DNA of 64,000 nucleotides from Eublepharis macularius (GCF_028583425.1 NC_072791.1:13287868-13351867), one strand, 5' to 3'; positions 41,328 to 52,238 are shown, numbered from the stretch's first letter. Notes: generated by a model from the letters alone, not told the origin. Made by a program: numbers and translations.

Positions 41328-41768
41328 TCTGTCCATACCTTAAGGACTGCCTGCCCCCATATGAACCTACCTGACCACTATGATCAACTTTGGAGGCTCT
41401 GCTTCAGGTGCCTTTACTATCTGAGGCTAGACAGGTAGCAACCTGAGAAAGGATCTTTTTGGGTCTTCCTGGCACCATTGTTGAATTCCTTCCCTAGTTA
41501 GATTTGTCTGCCCCCTTCCTGGCATGGTCTTCCACCAGCGGGTGAAGACTTTCCTATTTTGTTTGGCATTCCTTCATGGATTCTCATTGGCCCTCCTTCA
41601 CTTGTCTATGTTTTGTTTTTTTTAAACATTGCTTTATATATATATATGTGTGTGTGTGCGTGTGTGCGTGTGTGTTGTTAACCTTGCTTAAATGTTTCTA
41701 TTGTTTGCCACCATGGAGACGCTGTTGGGTGGAAATGGAGCTTAAAGATGTTTTAAATAAATATGTTG
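41328..41768 (+). repeat. L2-like LINE 3' end
   Basis: 'ccccatatgaacctacctga', 'gaggctctgcttcaggtgcc' and 'gggtgaagactttcctattt', ending 'taaagatgttttaaataaat'. A TATG/TG microsatellite (about 41636-41675) lies in the 3' UTR. It is homologous to 18049-18815. Confidence 0.75.
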
Positions 41769-42097
41769 CGTGTTTGCAATGGGTAATACTGATGTTGCAT
41801 TCGAACCCTTAGGTACACAAAGAACTGGTCTGACTCTGACGGGAGATTTGAACTCTGGTCTTTGTGACATAGGGAGGCTTGCACAACAGGAAATGCTGGT
41901 GTAGCCACAGTTGCTACGTTAAGCAGCCCCAACATTCTCCACATCCCACTGCTCTGCCACTAAGAGTGTTTTAGGCTCCCAAGTAAAACAAGTTGGACCA
42001 AAATCTATCCTAAGCTGTAAATCTTGCTGGGTGGGCTTGGGCAAGTTAACACTTGTTGCAGCTCAGCCTTTCTCAGTGCTCTTGCGGTGTAGACAAA

Positions 42098-42333
42098 GCA
42101 TGTAAAGTCGAAGGCTTTCACGGCCGGAGAACGATGGTTGTTGTGGGTTTTCCGGGCTGTATTGCCGTGGTCTTGGCATTGTAGTTACTGACGTTTCGCC
42201 AGCAGCTGTGGCTGGCATCTTCAGAGGTGTAGCACCAAAAGATAGAGATCTCTCAGTGTCACAGTGTGGAAAACGTCAGGAACTACAATGCCAAGACCAC
42301 GGCAATACAGCCCGGAAAACCCACAACAACCAA
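42098..42333. repeat. Inverted-pair element ('ggttgttgtgg...ctgacgttt')
   Basis: It has the same head-to-head structure as 34069-34303, better preserved: 'gatggttgttgtgggttttc' with inverse 'gaaaacccacaacaacc'. The loop has 'ggctggcatcttcagaggtg'. Confidence 0.6.
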
Positions 42334-42723
42334 AGCATGTAAATTCTGGTGGAGCTGGTGGATAGTTTGGGCAGGGTTTTTTTTTTAGGAATGATTCATG
42401 ATCTGTGTACAAATTACTAGATGATCTTCTAGTTGCATTTATGGGATATTTGCAATAAACAGAAAGAAAAGAAGATAGGGCGTGTGTTCCCCCCCCCCCC
42501 ACTGAGGTAATGAATAAAGCAGCACAGATAATACATGTTAAATATTGGAAATGAAATAAGGCGCCAGCATAAAAGGCTTGGATGATGAAGCTGCGGCCAG
42601 TGGCTGAGATGCTGTTCAGTGATGGATAAAGCATCTGGTACGTTTTAATAACCATTTTACTAAATTAATTTTATCTTGACTGAAACTAATCCTAGTCATG
42701 CATCTTTGGAGTAAGAGTATACT

Positions 42724-42960
42724 AGGATTTATTTATTTACTTACTTTATATATAGCCCACCTTTCTCCTCAATGGGGATTCAAGGTGGCTTGCATAATTC
42801 TCTTCTTCTCTATTTTATCCCCACAACGACCCTGTGAGGTAGTTTAGGCTGAGAGGGTGTGACTGGCCCAAGGTCACCTATTAAGCTTCCATGGCAGAGT
42901 GGGGATTCAAACCTGGTTCTCCCAGATCCTAATCTGACACTCTAACCACAGCACTATGCT
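42724..42960 (-). repeat. CORE-SINE
   Basis: A TTTA-rich tail, 'cccacctttctcctcaatgg', 'aacgaccctgtgaggtagtt', 'ggcccaaggtcacctattaa' and 'ctaaccacagcactatgct' give a complete minus-strand copy. Confidence 0.8.
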
Positions 42961-42961
42961 G

Positions 42962-43260
42962 GGAGTGCCTGGCAACTGGTGGGAGCGCTGTAGACAAGGA
43001 CATGGGGGACTGTGGCACTGGTTACAATGTCATGTTAGTTCCGATTTAAAAAAAAGACGGAAGTGACATAGGTAGCTCTAGGAATCTCTAGAAACTCTAT
43101 GGTAAAACCAGAAGTGATGTCATGTTGCACATGATGCTGTGGGTTTTTAAATTTTTCTCCCACCACTGCTGTGAGTGGTAGCTGGCAGTGAGAGTGGGGT
43201 GGGGCATCCCTTGCCCCCATGGGGGGAATGGGACCCCTGGAGTATATAGTGTAATAGATC
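42962..43260. mobile_element. 'gtgatgtcatg / tagctctagga' MITE
   Basis: 'ggcaactggtgggagcgctg', 'gtgacataggtagctctagg', 'aaccagaagtgatgtcatgt' and 'catggggggaatgggacccc' match the wider MITE family. Ends are approximate. Confidence 0.5.
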
Positions 43261-43529
43261 AAATGCCAGATTAGCAGGGGTGGACTGGGAACCCCTGGAG
43301 TTGGCCAGGCTCAGGGGGCCCTTTGATGCTACAAATGCAGTTCAGACCTTGCCAGTGGAGCCAGCAATGCAAACCAGCTCACCCCTTAACTGCTGGAAAT
43401 TACTCTGCTTGCTTATGGGTGGCAGTGGCTCTCCAGGGCATGGCCAAGTAGGAACTTTACCTGTAATTGGGGCCAGTCGGACCCAGATTCAGTTCCCAGG
43501 TCTGTGATTTGATCACCCCTAGGAGGTGA

Positions 43530-43745
43530 TAGGGTTGCCAACTTCATCTTGGGAATTTCCTGGAGATTTGGGGGCTGTGCCTGGGGAGGGTAGAGTTTAG
43601 AGAAGGGAGGGAACTCAGTAATGAAGTTATTCTATAAAGTTCACCCTCCAAAGCTGCCGTTTCCTCCAGGGGAAGTGATCTTTGGATTCTGGAGATCAGT
43701 TGTAATTCCAGAACTCCAGGCCTCACCTAGAAGTTGGCAGCACAA
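43530..43745. mobile_element. TAGGGTTGCCA-family MITE
   Basis: This 216-bp copy begins TAGGGTTGCCAACTTCATC and ends GTTGGCAGCACAA. The flanks GGAGGTGA and TGAGGTGA give a 7/8 duplication. Confidence 0.85.
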
Positions 43746-43867
43746 TGAGGTGACTTGGAGTAGTCACTCTCTCTCAGCCTATCCTACCTGAGCACATTTT
43801 TGCAAGGGTGAAAATAGGGTTGCCAGCTCCAGTTTGGGAAATTCCAGGAGATTTGGGAGAGTAGAAT

Positions 43868-44186
43868 AGGATTCCTAGGACCCTATACCCTTTCAGAGGG
43901 AAGAGGGAGCCCAGGACTTATTGGGAAGATCCTCTGCCTTTGGGGCCAAAATTGGCCCAAGAGAAACGTGGGAGCACTTCCACAGCTGGCACGATGACAT
44001 CACTTCTGGAAGTGACGTCATCACGTCTGCTGGCAGTGAACACGCTGCACCTGTGCCCAGGGTACCTGCTGGTGACATGTGATTGGTAGGTAGCCTGAAA
44101 ATTCCCACCAGTTGCCAGCTTCCAACAGGTAAGCAGGCAAACCGCCAGGAGATTGCCCACCACCAGCGAGCACTTGAGATCCCTAG
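43868..44186. mobile_element. Nested MITE ('gacgtcatcacg' type)
   Basis: This 319-bp insert is flanked by AGTAGAAT (43860-43867) and GGTAGAAT (44187-44194). The ends are AGGATTCC and ATCCCTAG. It contains the palindrome 'gatgacatcacttctggaag' with 'tgacgtcatcacg' and the landmark 'cccaagagaaacgtggg'. Confidence 0.7.
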
Positions 44187-44258
44187 GGTAGAATCTGGAG
44201 AGGGCAGGGTTTTGGGGAGGGGAGGGACCTCAGCAGGGTATAATGCCATAGAATCTAC

Positions 44259-44694
44259 CAGGGATCATGTCATAGAAAAAGAGCTGGAGGAACTCATTAG
44301 CATAACTCATTAGAATATGCCACACCCCTTGCTATCACCGGAAATGTGTTATTAGCATAACTGATTTGCATATGCCGCGCCCCCTGACATCACCTATCCT
44401 GGCTGTTTTGGACCCAATCCTGGCCATTCAGGGCTGAAATTGGGCCCAAAATGGCAAAAAGGGGCTGAAAATGGCCAAAAAGGAGCCCCAAATGGTCAGG
44501 AATCGGGCCGCTGCTGAACAGGAGAGTGATCCACCACCTGTCAGAGGCCCGATCTAGGCCATTTCGGTCCCAATCCAGGACGAAATGAGCCCCAAATGGC
44601 CAAGAGTCAGGTGGGCAAGGCCACCTGACATGTGACCTCTTTGGGGAACTGCTGGAACTGCGTTCCTGCGTGTTCCTCCTTGAAATGAGCCCTG
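44259..44694. mobile_element. Nested hAT-like MITE (CAGGG...AGCCCTG, 'aaaatggc' type)
   Basis: This 436-bp insert starts CAGGGATCATGTCATAG and ends CTTGAAATGAGCCCTG. The perfect duplication GAATCTAC is at 44251-44258 and 44695-44702. The inverse-oriented relative at 47533-47967 is almost the same length (435 bp). Confidence 0.88.
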
Positions 44695-44811
44695 GAATCT
44701 ACCCTCCAACGCAGCCATTTGGTCCAGGGGAAATAATCTTTGTGGCCCACCCCAGAGATCAGTTGTAATTCCAGGAGATCTACAGCCACAGCCTGGAGTT
44801 TGGCAACCCTA

Positions 44812-45644
44812 GGCGAAACCAAGGAGAGAGAACTACATACAATAATGAGAGCTCCTTGGGGGCAGGCCAGGATACCAAAGTAATAGTAAATATATCATAT
44901 TCGTAATAATAAATTATGGAGCTGTTGATTCAGCAATGTTTTCCAGATACTCTGAAAATTAGTTTTGTCTTGTAATGCAAGGCATAAAATGGATTACTGG
45001 GAAAATTTCTACCTTTGCTTTATATTTAAAATTTTAAATTGGCGTTGTGAGATTTGAGAACTTCTTTCTACAACATATCTTGAGGGACGGGAAATACCTG
45101 GGATTATTTTGCCTTGTGTTTGATCAATAGTTTCTGTATACGAGATTATGTAATATACTTCCTGCATTCCAGAAGTCTGTACTCATTTTAATCTGAAATA
45201 GACAATATAAGCAGGGGCTTAGTACTTACACCAGTTTGTGTTCTTCTAGATGAAATCTGTGCAAAGCAGAATACTACTTTCTGTTAGCCAAGAGGAAAAG
45301 CCCATCTCTGCAACAGGGTAGAATAAATAAAGATATTGGGGAATTTCCACACAGTCTATAAAATATAGGCCAGTTTCACAGTATAGGTTCACAGTATGGG
45401 TGTCTTTCATGAATGCTGTTAAAAACAAATTTCCCACTTCTAAAAATTCAGAGCTATTTTAATTTTGAAACTGGTTCTGCTATTTTTGCAGTTTATTAAC
45501 AGCTACTAAAGTGATGTGTTTTGAATTAAACCATATTTAGCATCTCTTGAAGGGGAAAGAAACGTTCCCCATGTCTCCATATCATTGACATAGTTGGTGT
45601 CTCATAGTGGAAAAGGATTGGACCTTATGCATTCCATAGGCTGT
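44812..45644. other. A/T-rich unassigned intron sequence
   Basis: This is a repeat-poor, A/T-rich stretch without open frames of note. I see no gene or recognisable element. Confidence 0.4.
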
Positions 45645-46125
45645 TTCCCCACATCTTAAAAAGAGCACCCAACTCACGGAATGCTGGTGGCTCTTTCGCA
45701 TGATTTCTGACATCACCAGGGCTTTTTTTCTGGGAAAAGAGGTGGTGGAACTCAGTGGGTTGCCCTCGGAGAAAATGGTCACATGGCTGGTGGCCCCGCC
45801 CCCTGATCTCCAGACAGAGGGGAGTTGTCGCACGGAGGGCAATCTAAATTCTCCTCTGTCCAGAGATCAGGGGGCGGGGCCACCAGCCATGTGACCATTT
45901 TCAAGAGGTTCTGGAACTCCGTTCCACTGCGTTCCAGCTGAAAAAAAGCCCTGGGTGTCACCCTTTCCAAAACGGAGGCAGGCAGTTATGATTTCGTTTT
46001 CCTGGTGCCATGAAAACAGAATCATAACGGCCGCCTCCGTTTTGGGAACAGTAACATCCGAAACCACACGAAAGAGCTGCCACCATTCCATGAGAGGGGT
46101 GCTATTTTTAAGCACTCTGGTCTGC
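45645..46125. mobile_element. Palindromic MITE interrupted by a hAT-like element
   Basis: Outer arms: 'ttaaaaagagcacccaactc', 'ctggtggctctttcgcatga' on the left, 'acgaaagagctgccaccatt' and 'ggtgctatttttaag' on the right. Inner arms: 'ccaaaacggaggcaggcagt' against 'cggccgcctccgttttggg'. The arms pair once the 45717-45953 insert is removed. Outer limits are approximate. Confidence 0.65.
45717..45953. mobile_element. hAT-like MITE, CAGGGCTTTTTTTC family (short form)
   Basis: This 237-bp copy starts CAGGGCTTTTTTTCTGGG and ends GAAAAAAAGCCCTG. The flanks GACATCAC and GGTGTCAC match at 5 of 8, the differences being transitions. It sits in the left arm of a palindromic element. Confidence 0.88.
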
Positions 46126-46514
46126 TGTGTTGGTTTAAATAGTTCTAGGAACATGGTCCATGGGGCAGGAATACACAACATGTTGTGGGCTAGGGATGGT
46201 GTGAATTTCACCATGACTGTCGAACTTCTCATGTTCAAAGATGATGATCAGATGGTCTATTCAGTTCATGGCAAACAGCTGGGAATACGTGCAAAAGTGG
46301 CAGGGTTGGATTAAAACCTTTAGAGGCTCTAAGCACTGAAAAAGATTATGGTGTGATTCAATACCAAACTGTAAAATAACATTTTATTTTTCAAAACTAC
46401 CCCAAATTTGGGGGGACTACAATCTGCCATGGAAGCTTGCTGAGTGATTTCAAACCAGTCACATACTCTAAATATTGATTAATTTTCTCAAATAGAGCTA
46501 AGGGGTCTCTTCCT

Positions 46515-46757
46515 TATCAATCTCCAGAGCAGCAGATCTAGACTCCGCCACTTTGGGATCAGATAGCAGTTTTCCCCAGGCCAGTTCAGCTAGGGATCCT
46601 GACGGTGTTTTGCCATCTTCTGGGCATGGAGCAAGGATCAATGGGTGTGGGGGGGGGGGGGGAAGGGGAGGTAGTTGTGAATTTTCTGCATTGTGCAGGG
46701 GGTTGGACTAGATGACCCTAGAGGTACCTTCCAACTCTATGATTCTTTGATTCTACG
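46515..46757 (+). repeat. CR1 LINE 3' end
   Basis: 'gatcctgacggtgttttgcc', 'atcttctgggcatgga', then 'gcagggggttggactagatg' and 'ccttccaactctatgattct', ends with the 8-bp ATTCTTTG-type tail. This is diagnostic of CR1. Confidence 0.88.
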
Positions 46758-47204
46758 TTAAGCAACAGATTGAGGTGACATTCTGGCCTTTTGAGGCTGT
46801 TGGTGAGGTGTGCGAATTCATCTGAACATCTGAAAAAACCTCGGACATGCAACAAACAAGGAAGGAAGATATGGCACAGTCTGTTCCTTAATATATTGGC
46901 TTATTACAATCAATTATATTTCTTTTTTAAGTTCAAAGGGAGCATTAACAAGTACAGTCTCACCCCACCTGCGGCGTAAAGTGGTACAGAGTGCTTCCAC
47001 TTCAGAGGAAAATGAGATGTGAGCACCGAATGTGGGTTTGGAGGTGAATTGAGTGACTCCTCTATCCACCTCCCTTTACTTTCTTTGCAACCTTTGCATT
47101 GCCCTGCTGCTGGGAGCAGGCAGGGAAATTTGTCATGTGATGACTTGGGGAACTCTGACATTGAATAGTCCATAAGAGAAAGGGAACTGGGGCGATGTCT
47201 GCAG

Positions 47205-47350
47205 TTCTGTCTTCTCTATCTCTTTTCATCCCACCCTTCTTCGTTGGAGCTCATGGCTCTTCCCTACTGTGTTGTCCTCACATCACCCCTGTGAGGTAGG
47301 TGTGTCTGAGACTGGCCTGAAATCACCCAGTTTGTAGCATGATTTAGGGC
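47205..47350 (-). repeat. CORE-SINE fragment
   Basis: 'tcatcccacccttcttcgtt', 'cacccctgtgaggtaggtgt' and 'ggcctgaaatcacccagttt' show a minus-strand tail and core. The head is lost. Confidence 0.6.
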
Positions 47351-47532
47351 TGATTCACCCGTTATGAAGTCCTTGTGGCTGCTAGACTGGGAGTTCTGTC
47401 CTGGAAACTCAGTTCCCCATGTGAGTTATGAGTGGAGGGGGGAAAGAATCAGAAGGCATCTAGGGAGACAGGGATTTATCTCTGGGGAGCTGCTGTTTTT
47501 CTCTGTAGGGGACACTTGCATGTAGTCATCAG

Positions 47533-47967
47533 CAGGGCTCATTTTGAGGGGGAATGCGCAGGAACACAGTTCCGGCAGTTCCCCAAAGAGGTCACATGTC
47601 AGGTGGCCACGCCCACCTGACTCTCGGCCATTTTGGGCCTGTTTTGGCCTGGATTGTGGCTGAAACGGCCCAGATCAGGCCTCTGACAGGTGGTGGATCA
47701 CTCTCCTGCTCAGCAGTGGCCCGATCCTGACCTTTTGGGGCCCCTTTTTGGCCATTTTCAACCCCCTGTTGCCATTTTGGGCCCAATTTCAGCCCAAAAT
47801 GGCCAGGATTGGGTCCAAAACAGCCAGGATAGGTGATGTCAGGGAGCGTGGCATATACAAACCAGTTATGCTAATGACTCACTTCTGGTGATGTCAAGGG
47901 GCATGGCATATGCTAAGGAGTTATGCTAATGAGTCCCTCCAGCTCTTTTTCTACTAAATGACCCCTG
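47533..47967. mobile_element. hAT-like MITE (CAGGGCTCATTTTGAGG end, 'aaaatggc' type)
   Basis: This 435-bp element starts CAGGGCTCATTTTGAGG and ends CTACTAAATGACCCCTG. The flanks GTCATCAG and GTCATTAG give a 7/8 duplication. The interior repeats 'ccattttgggcc' and 'tttttggccattttc' motifs, and it is the reverse-oriented relative of 44259-44694. Confidence 0.85.
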
Positions 47968-48069
47968 GTCATTAGTCCACGTTAATAAGAGGAGAACTGG
48001 GTTAGCCTTCTGAAGCAAAATTAAACAAGAGTTCAGAACCACCTTAAAGATATACCATAATTTACTCCA

Positions 48070-48292
48070 ACTATGGTTGTCAGCTCCAGGTTGGGAAATT
48101 CCTGGAGATTTGGGGGACAGAGCCTGGAGAGAGTGAGGTTAGGGGAGGGGAGAGACCTCAGCTGGGAATAATACCCCAGAATCCACCTTTTAAAGCCGCT
48201 GTTTTCTCCTGGGGAACTGATCTTTGTAGTCTGGAGGTTGGTTTTAATTCCGGGAGTTCGCCAGCCGCCACCTGGAGGTTGGCAAAACCCAT
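48070..48292. mobile_element. TAGGGTTGCCA-family MITE
   Basis: It runs from TATGGTTGTCAGCTCCAGG to GAGGTTGGCAAAACCC. The flanks ACTCCAAC and ATTCTAAC match at 6 of 8. Confidence 0.75.
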
Positions 48293-48832
48293 TCTAACTG
48301 TAGTTTAGCACTGTTCCCCCCAGAATTGAATAAGAATTTAATTTCCTCACTCACTATAAGTACTAATATGTTAGCACAACCCAGTCCTTACCCATGTTTA
48401 TTAATGCAGCTGTATCTTTGTGGTTTCTGTATCGCCCTATTGAATCTCCTTAACCATGTCTCTCACTGCATTTTCCAGAACTAAATTTTATGTTTATTCT
48501 ATCTGATTATCAATCAGCAGTTGGAAGTGGTTGTCGCCCACTCTGATGTATAAATCTAACTGCTTCAGATGACCGCTCCGTGCATCTGAGGGAGGAAGCT
48601 TGGCGTCTCCCAGGTGTGACAGTCTAACCACTCGAACAGACTGGTTTGTGCCATTTTCCTGACCAAAAAACATCCTGGGGGGAGCACTGTGCATCCCCCT
48701 CCCCAGAGCTGTTTAGGGTTGAGAAAACAGCATGGGAGGAGGGCCAAAGCTACTTTTCCCACTGCACCATAGTCCCAAATGGGGTCCCACAGCTTTTGGA
48801 GCTTAGTTCCTGTCTGAGCTGCCATCTGATGA

Positions 48833-49097
48833 GAGCCAGTTTGGTGTAGTGGTTGAGAGCACGAGATTCTAATCTGGAGAGCTGGGTTTGATTCCCCACT
48901 CTTCCACTTGGAGCCAGCTGGGGGACCTTGGGTCAGTCACAGCTCTCTCAGCCCCACCCACCTCACAGGGTGTTTTTGTTGTGGGGATAATAATGACATA
49001 CTTTGTAAACTGCTCTGAGTGGACATTAAGTTGTCCTGAAGGGTGGTGTATAAATCGAATGTTGTGGTGATGATGATCATGATGATGATGATGATGA
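48833..49097 (+). repeat. CORE-SINE with (ATG)n tail
   Basis: GAGAGCCAGTTTGGTGTAGT, 'gggtttgattccccactctt', 'gaccttgggtcagtcacagc' and 'gtcctgaagggtggtgtata', followed by a GATGAT microsatellite (about 49063-49096). It is full length. Confidence 0.87.
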
Positions 49098-49715
49098 AAG
49101 GGAATGAGAGTTGGGTCATTCTTTATTTATTTAAAGAAAGTAACATCTAGTTTGGCTGCTAGGACCAGGGAGGTCAGGGCATAGCCATAAAACTCCCCTG
49201 GGGGACTTCGGACCAGCCATGCTCCCCCAACCTTATAGGATTATCATTGAAGATAAAAGACAAGTGCCATGTATGCTACCCTGAGCATCTCGAAGGAAAG
49301 ATTAGATAAAAATAGATGGCATACAAGTGACCCAGGCTAGATGGATGTCTGCGCCATGATTTTCCCCTTTGTGAGTTGTAGTAAAAGTGTTTCACAAGAA
49401 AAACAGCAAAATGAGGCAGGTTGCAGGACTTGGGAACGATATCACACCAATACAATTACTCAGGTGGTACGCTGTGGTATAATATGTATGCAGAGGAAGG
49501 TGCCTTCACGCAAGGCATTTGCATTTTTATGCAATTGAGGAAGTATCTTCTATGAGAAATGGAGGGCCAGGCTCTTTGGAATGCCCAATGCGATGACAAA
49601 TCTGATTTCATTGTCTTTGCTTTTTATTTCTGTAAACAAGAATGTGCCTGACTTATTATTACTTATACAATTTGTTTAATACTCTAATATACATGGCACC
49701 ACCATATGGAGTAAT
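49098..49715. other. Unassigned intron sequence
   Basis: No gene or repeat was recognised. Confidence 0.4.
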
Positions 49716-49893
49716 TAGGGTTTCCGGTGTCCAGATGGGGCCTGGAGATCTCCTGGAATTACAACTGATCTCCAGACTGCAGAGATCCATTCTTCTGGAG
49801 GAATCGGCTGCTTTGGAAGGTGGAATTTATGGCATTTTACCTCTCTGAAGTCCCTCCCGTCATCAAAGCCCATCTACCCCATGTTCCAGGAGA
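49716..49893. mobile_element. TAGGGTTGCCA-family MITE, right-truncated
   Basis: It starts TAGGGTTTCCGGTGTCCAG with 'ggaattacaactgatctcc' and 'ggctgctttggaaggtgga'. The right end decays after 'ccatgttccagg'. Confidence 0.7.
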
Positions 49894-50653
49894 ACTGTCC
49901 AAATGCTATTACAAACGCTTAAAAAAAAAAGTGGAGAGTTTTCTTTGCATGTGTGTGTGTTAACTGTGGAAGAATCCCAGACTCCTTCCACACAGAGGTA
50001 TGTTCTGTGTTAAACATTACTTGAAATTATTTGTGGAATCCAGTTGGTTAAGAGGATCTTCTGGATGTGCTCTAGGTTTGTATCTGTTCCTGGTAGTCCC
50101 ACTACAATCAGCGGGTGAATTAGACATGCACAGTAAGAAGCTTTGAGAGGTCTTCTTGTCCTTTTTGAAAAGAATTCAGGGGGATGACCCAACCGGTTTA
50201 TCAAGGCACAGGCATTTTAATGTGAATACTCTAGATGCTCGTCGTAGGTGGACTGCCCCACAGAAACAGATGGAGGCCATTCTTAAGTACCAATTTGTCA
50301 AAGCTAAATGGAAAAGGGTGTGGGGGGAGGAATGACCATCTGCAGATTAGTGATGTCCAAGGATGGAAAAATATTTCACATTTCTGTGAATCAATCAGCA
50401 CAGCAGCAGTCAGGTGTGTCCAGTATTTAACCCCAGATTTATGGCTCCATCCCCTGGTTTTTGTTACAAAAGGCTTTAGGGGCAGTCACATCTGTATAAG
50501 CGAGGCAGCCTCTTGTGCTTATAGGTATTCTAAGGTTTGTTTTGGTCTATGGACTACAGCACACACTGTTTGCATTTCTCAGGACAAACTCATGCTATAT
50601 TCTGAAAGCTGGCTTAACTGTCATCCTCTCACCTCAGGCAACCCTTAGAATTA
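49894..50653. other. Unassigned intron sequence
   Basis: No gene or repeat was recognised. The 137-codon frame at 50235-50648 shows no domain and no splice context. Confidence 0.4.
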
Positions 50654-50862
50654 GAGAGAGCTGCTGTAGCATAGCGGTTAAGTGGTTGGGATGTGAATCA
50701 TCACTCTGCTGGTTTGAAGCCTGCTACTGTCATGAGCCTTGGGTAAGCCCCTCCTCTTAACCCCAGCTCCCCAGCTATATTGTGGGGTAATAACAACACA
50801 AACTTTGTTCATTGCTCTGAGTGGGGCACTAATCTGTCTAGAAGAGCAGTATATAAACACAG

Positions 50863-50941
<79 letters not shown>
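50654..50941 (+). repeat. CORE-SINE with long (ATT)n tail
   Basis: A diverged head ('gctgctgtagcatagcggtt') and tail ('agaagagcagtatataaaca') run into about 25 uninterrupted ATT units (50865-50941). A long pure triplet array such as this is likely length-polymorphic. Confidence 0.75.
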
Positions 50942-50942
<1 letters not shown>

Positions 50943-51504
50943 GTGCTCTGAGAAGGAGCTCTAACAAAATTCTCATAACCTGCTGAACTGCATTTCCCAC
51001 GATCCTTTAAAGATCCTTTTCTCTCATTAAGTGAGAGAAAAACAGTATGAAATTTTTAGTGTCAGTAAGGCCAGAACAGAAACTTAGTCAAGGGATGTGT
51101 CACAAAGGTTGTGGAGCAACCTATATATATATATAAACTATATGTAATTTTAAAAAAATAATACATGTGTGATGTGTCAGTCCCTAAATCAAAACATATA
51201 GAAACAGGATTTTGCAGAGTATGTAAATTATTAGTTGTTATCTTGTACTAGAAACTTTGATATTAGGCAATATTCAAATATTCATTTGGAGTGAGTTTAG
51301 GGATCTGATTCATCATGTATCAGTTGCTGCCAAGATACAGTGATTAATACCAAGGGTATTGGTAATATGTGGATGGAGCCAATAATTTACAGAGATAAAG
51401 AGTTGAAACCCTAGGATTTGGCTATGGTGGAGAGAAATAACAAACTACACCAACCTAGGACAAGATAATCTAGGATTCAAGTGGTTTCCAGACAATGTGG
51501 CAAC
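50942..51504. other. A/T-rich unassigned intron sequence
   Basis: No gene or repeat was recognised. Confidence 0.4.
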
Positions 51505-52238
51505 TAGGAGTGTGCACAGGGGGGTGGGATTTAGTTTTCCTGCTTTGGGAAAATGATTTGTAATACTCCGAAGGCCGAAGCGACAAGCTGCTTCAGCTTT
51601 CGGTATTTTAATTGCTTCAGTATGCTTCGTAAATATTCAGAGTATACCAAAGTGATGGGGGAAAGCTGTCTCCCAGCCCCCACCTCCACCCCCACCTAGT
51701 CCTCCCGGCCCCCCACCCTCCCACCCCAGAAAAAAACACCAGCTGGGCAGTGGGGAAGGCCAGAGCTGGTGCCTCTGCCACCTGAGCCACCTCCACTGCA
51801 GAGTGGCAGGGAAGGTCACAAGCCTGCGCCACCTCCACTGCCGCAGCAGCGGCCAGAGAGGCAGCAGGAAAGGCTGCAGCCAGCGCCTCTGGCACCTGCA
51901 TCACTGCCTCTGCCACAGCAGCAGCCTGTGGAGCGGCGGGGAAGGCCAGAGCCGGCACCTCCACTGCACAGGCTGCCCCCTCTGCTGCAGTGGGGAAGGC
52001 CGGAGCCTCCTCCTCCGCCGCCTCCACCGTAGCAGCGCCACAGTAAAGAGCCAGGTAATTGGGGTGGTGGGAGGAAGGGAGCCCTTTAAACTTTAAAGCC
52101 CCCGAAGCTTCTCAAAGCAATACGAATAGCTTTGGGAAGCTTAGATTCGAGGGGTCCAACTGCTGGCCCTGATTCGGAATCCCCGAATCTTAAGGATGGA
52201 ATCTGATTTGGGCATTTATCTTGAATCGGATACTCCTA
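51505..52238. mobile_element. hAT-like element, TAGGAGTGTGC family, with GC-rich core
   Basis: This 734-bp element begins TAGGAGTGTGCACAGG and ends GGATACTCCTA. The flanks GTGGCAAC (51497-51504) and GCGGCAAC (52239-52246) give a 7/8 duplication. The core (about 51660-52030) is built of imperfect GC-rich repeats ('gccacctccactgc', 'gcagcagc') that leave long open frames on both strands. Their Ala/Pro/Val-rich translations are low-complexity, and I do not regard them as genes. Confidence 0.8.

Larger units (their letters stand above)
43815..44811. mobile_element. TAGGGTTGCCA-family MITE containing two nested elements
   Basis: The host starts TAGGGTTGCCAGCTCCAG and ends TTTGGCAACCCTA (flanks GGTGAAAA and GGCGAAAC, 6/8). 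It is broken at 'agtagaat' and at 'gaatctac' by the elements at 43868-44186 and 44259-44694. Removing both inserts leaves about 240 bp in the normal family order. Confidence 0.8.

Noticed and set aside
50235-50648. A possible extra exon or nested gene (137 codons, plus strand)
   Set aside because: There is no domain, no codon-bias signal I can see and no supporting splice sites. A chance open frame is the simpler explanation.
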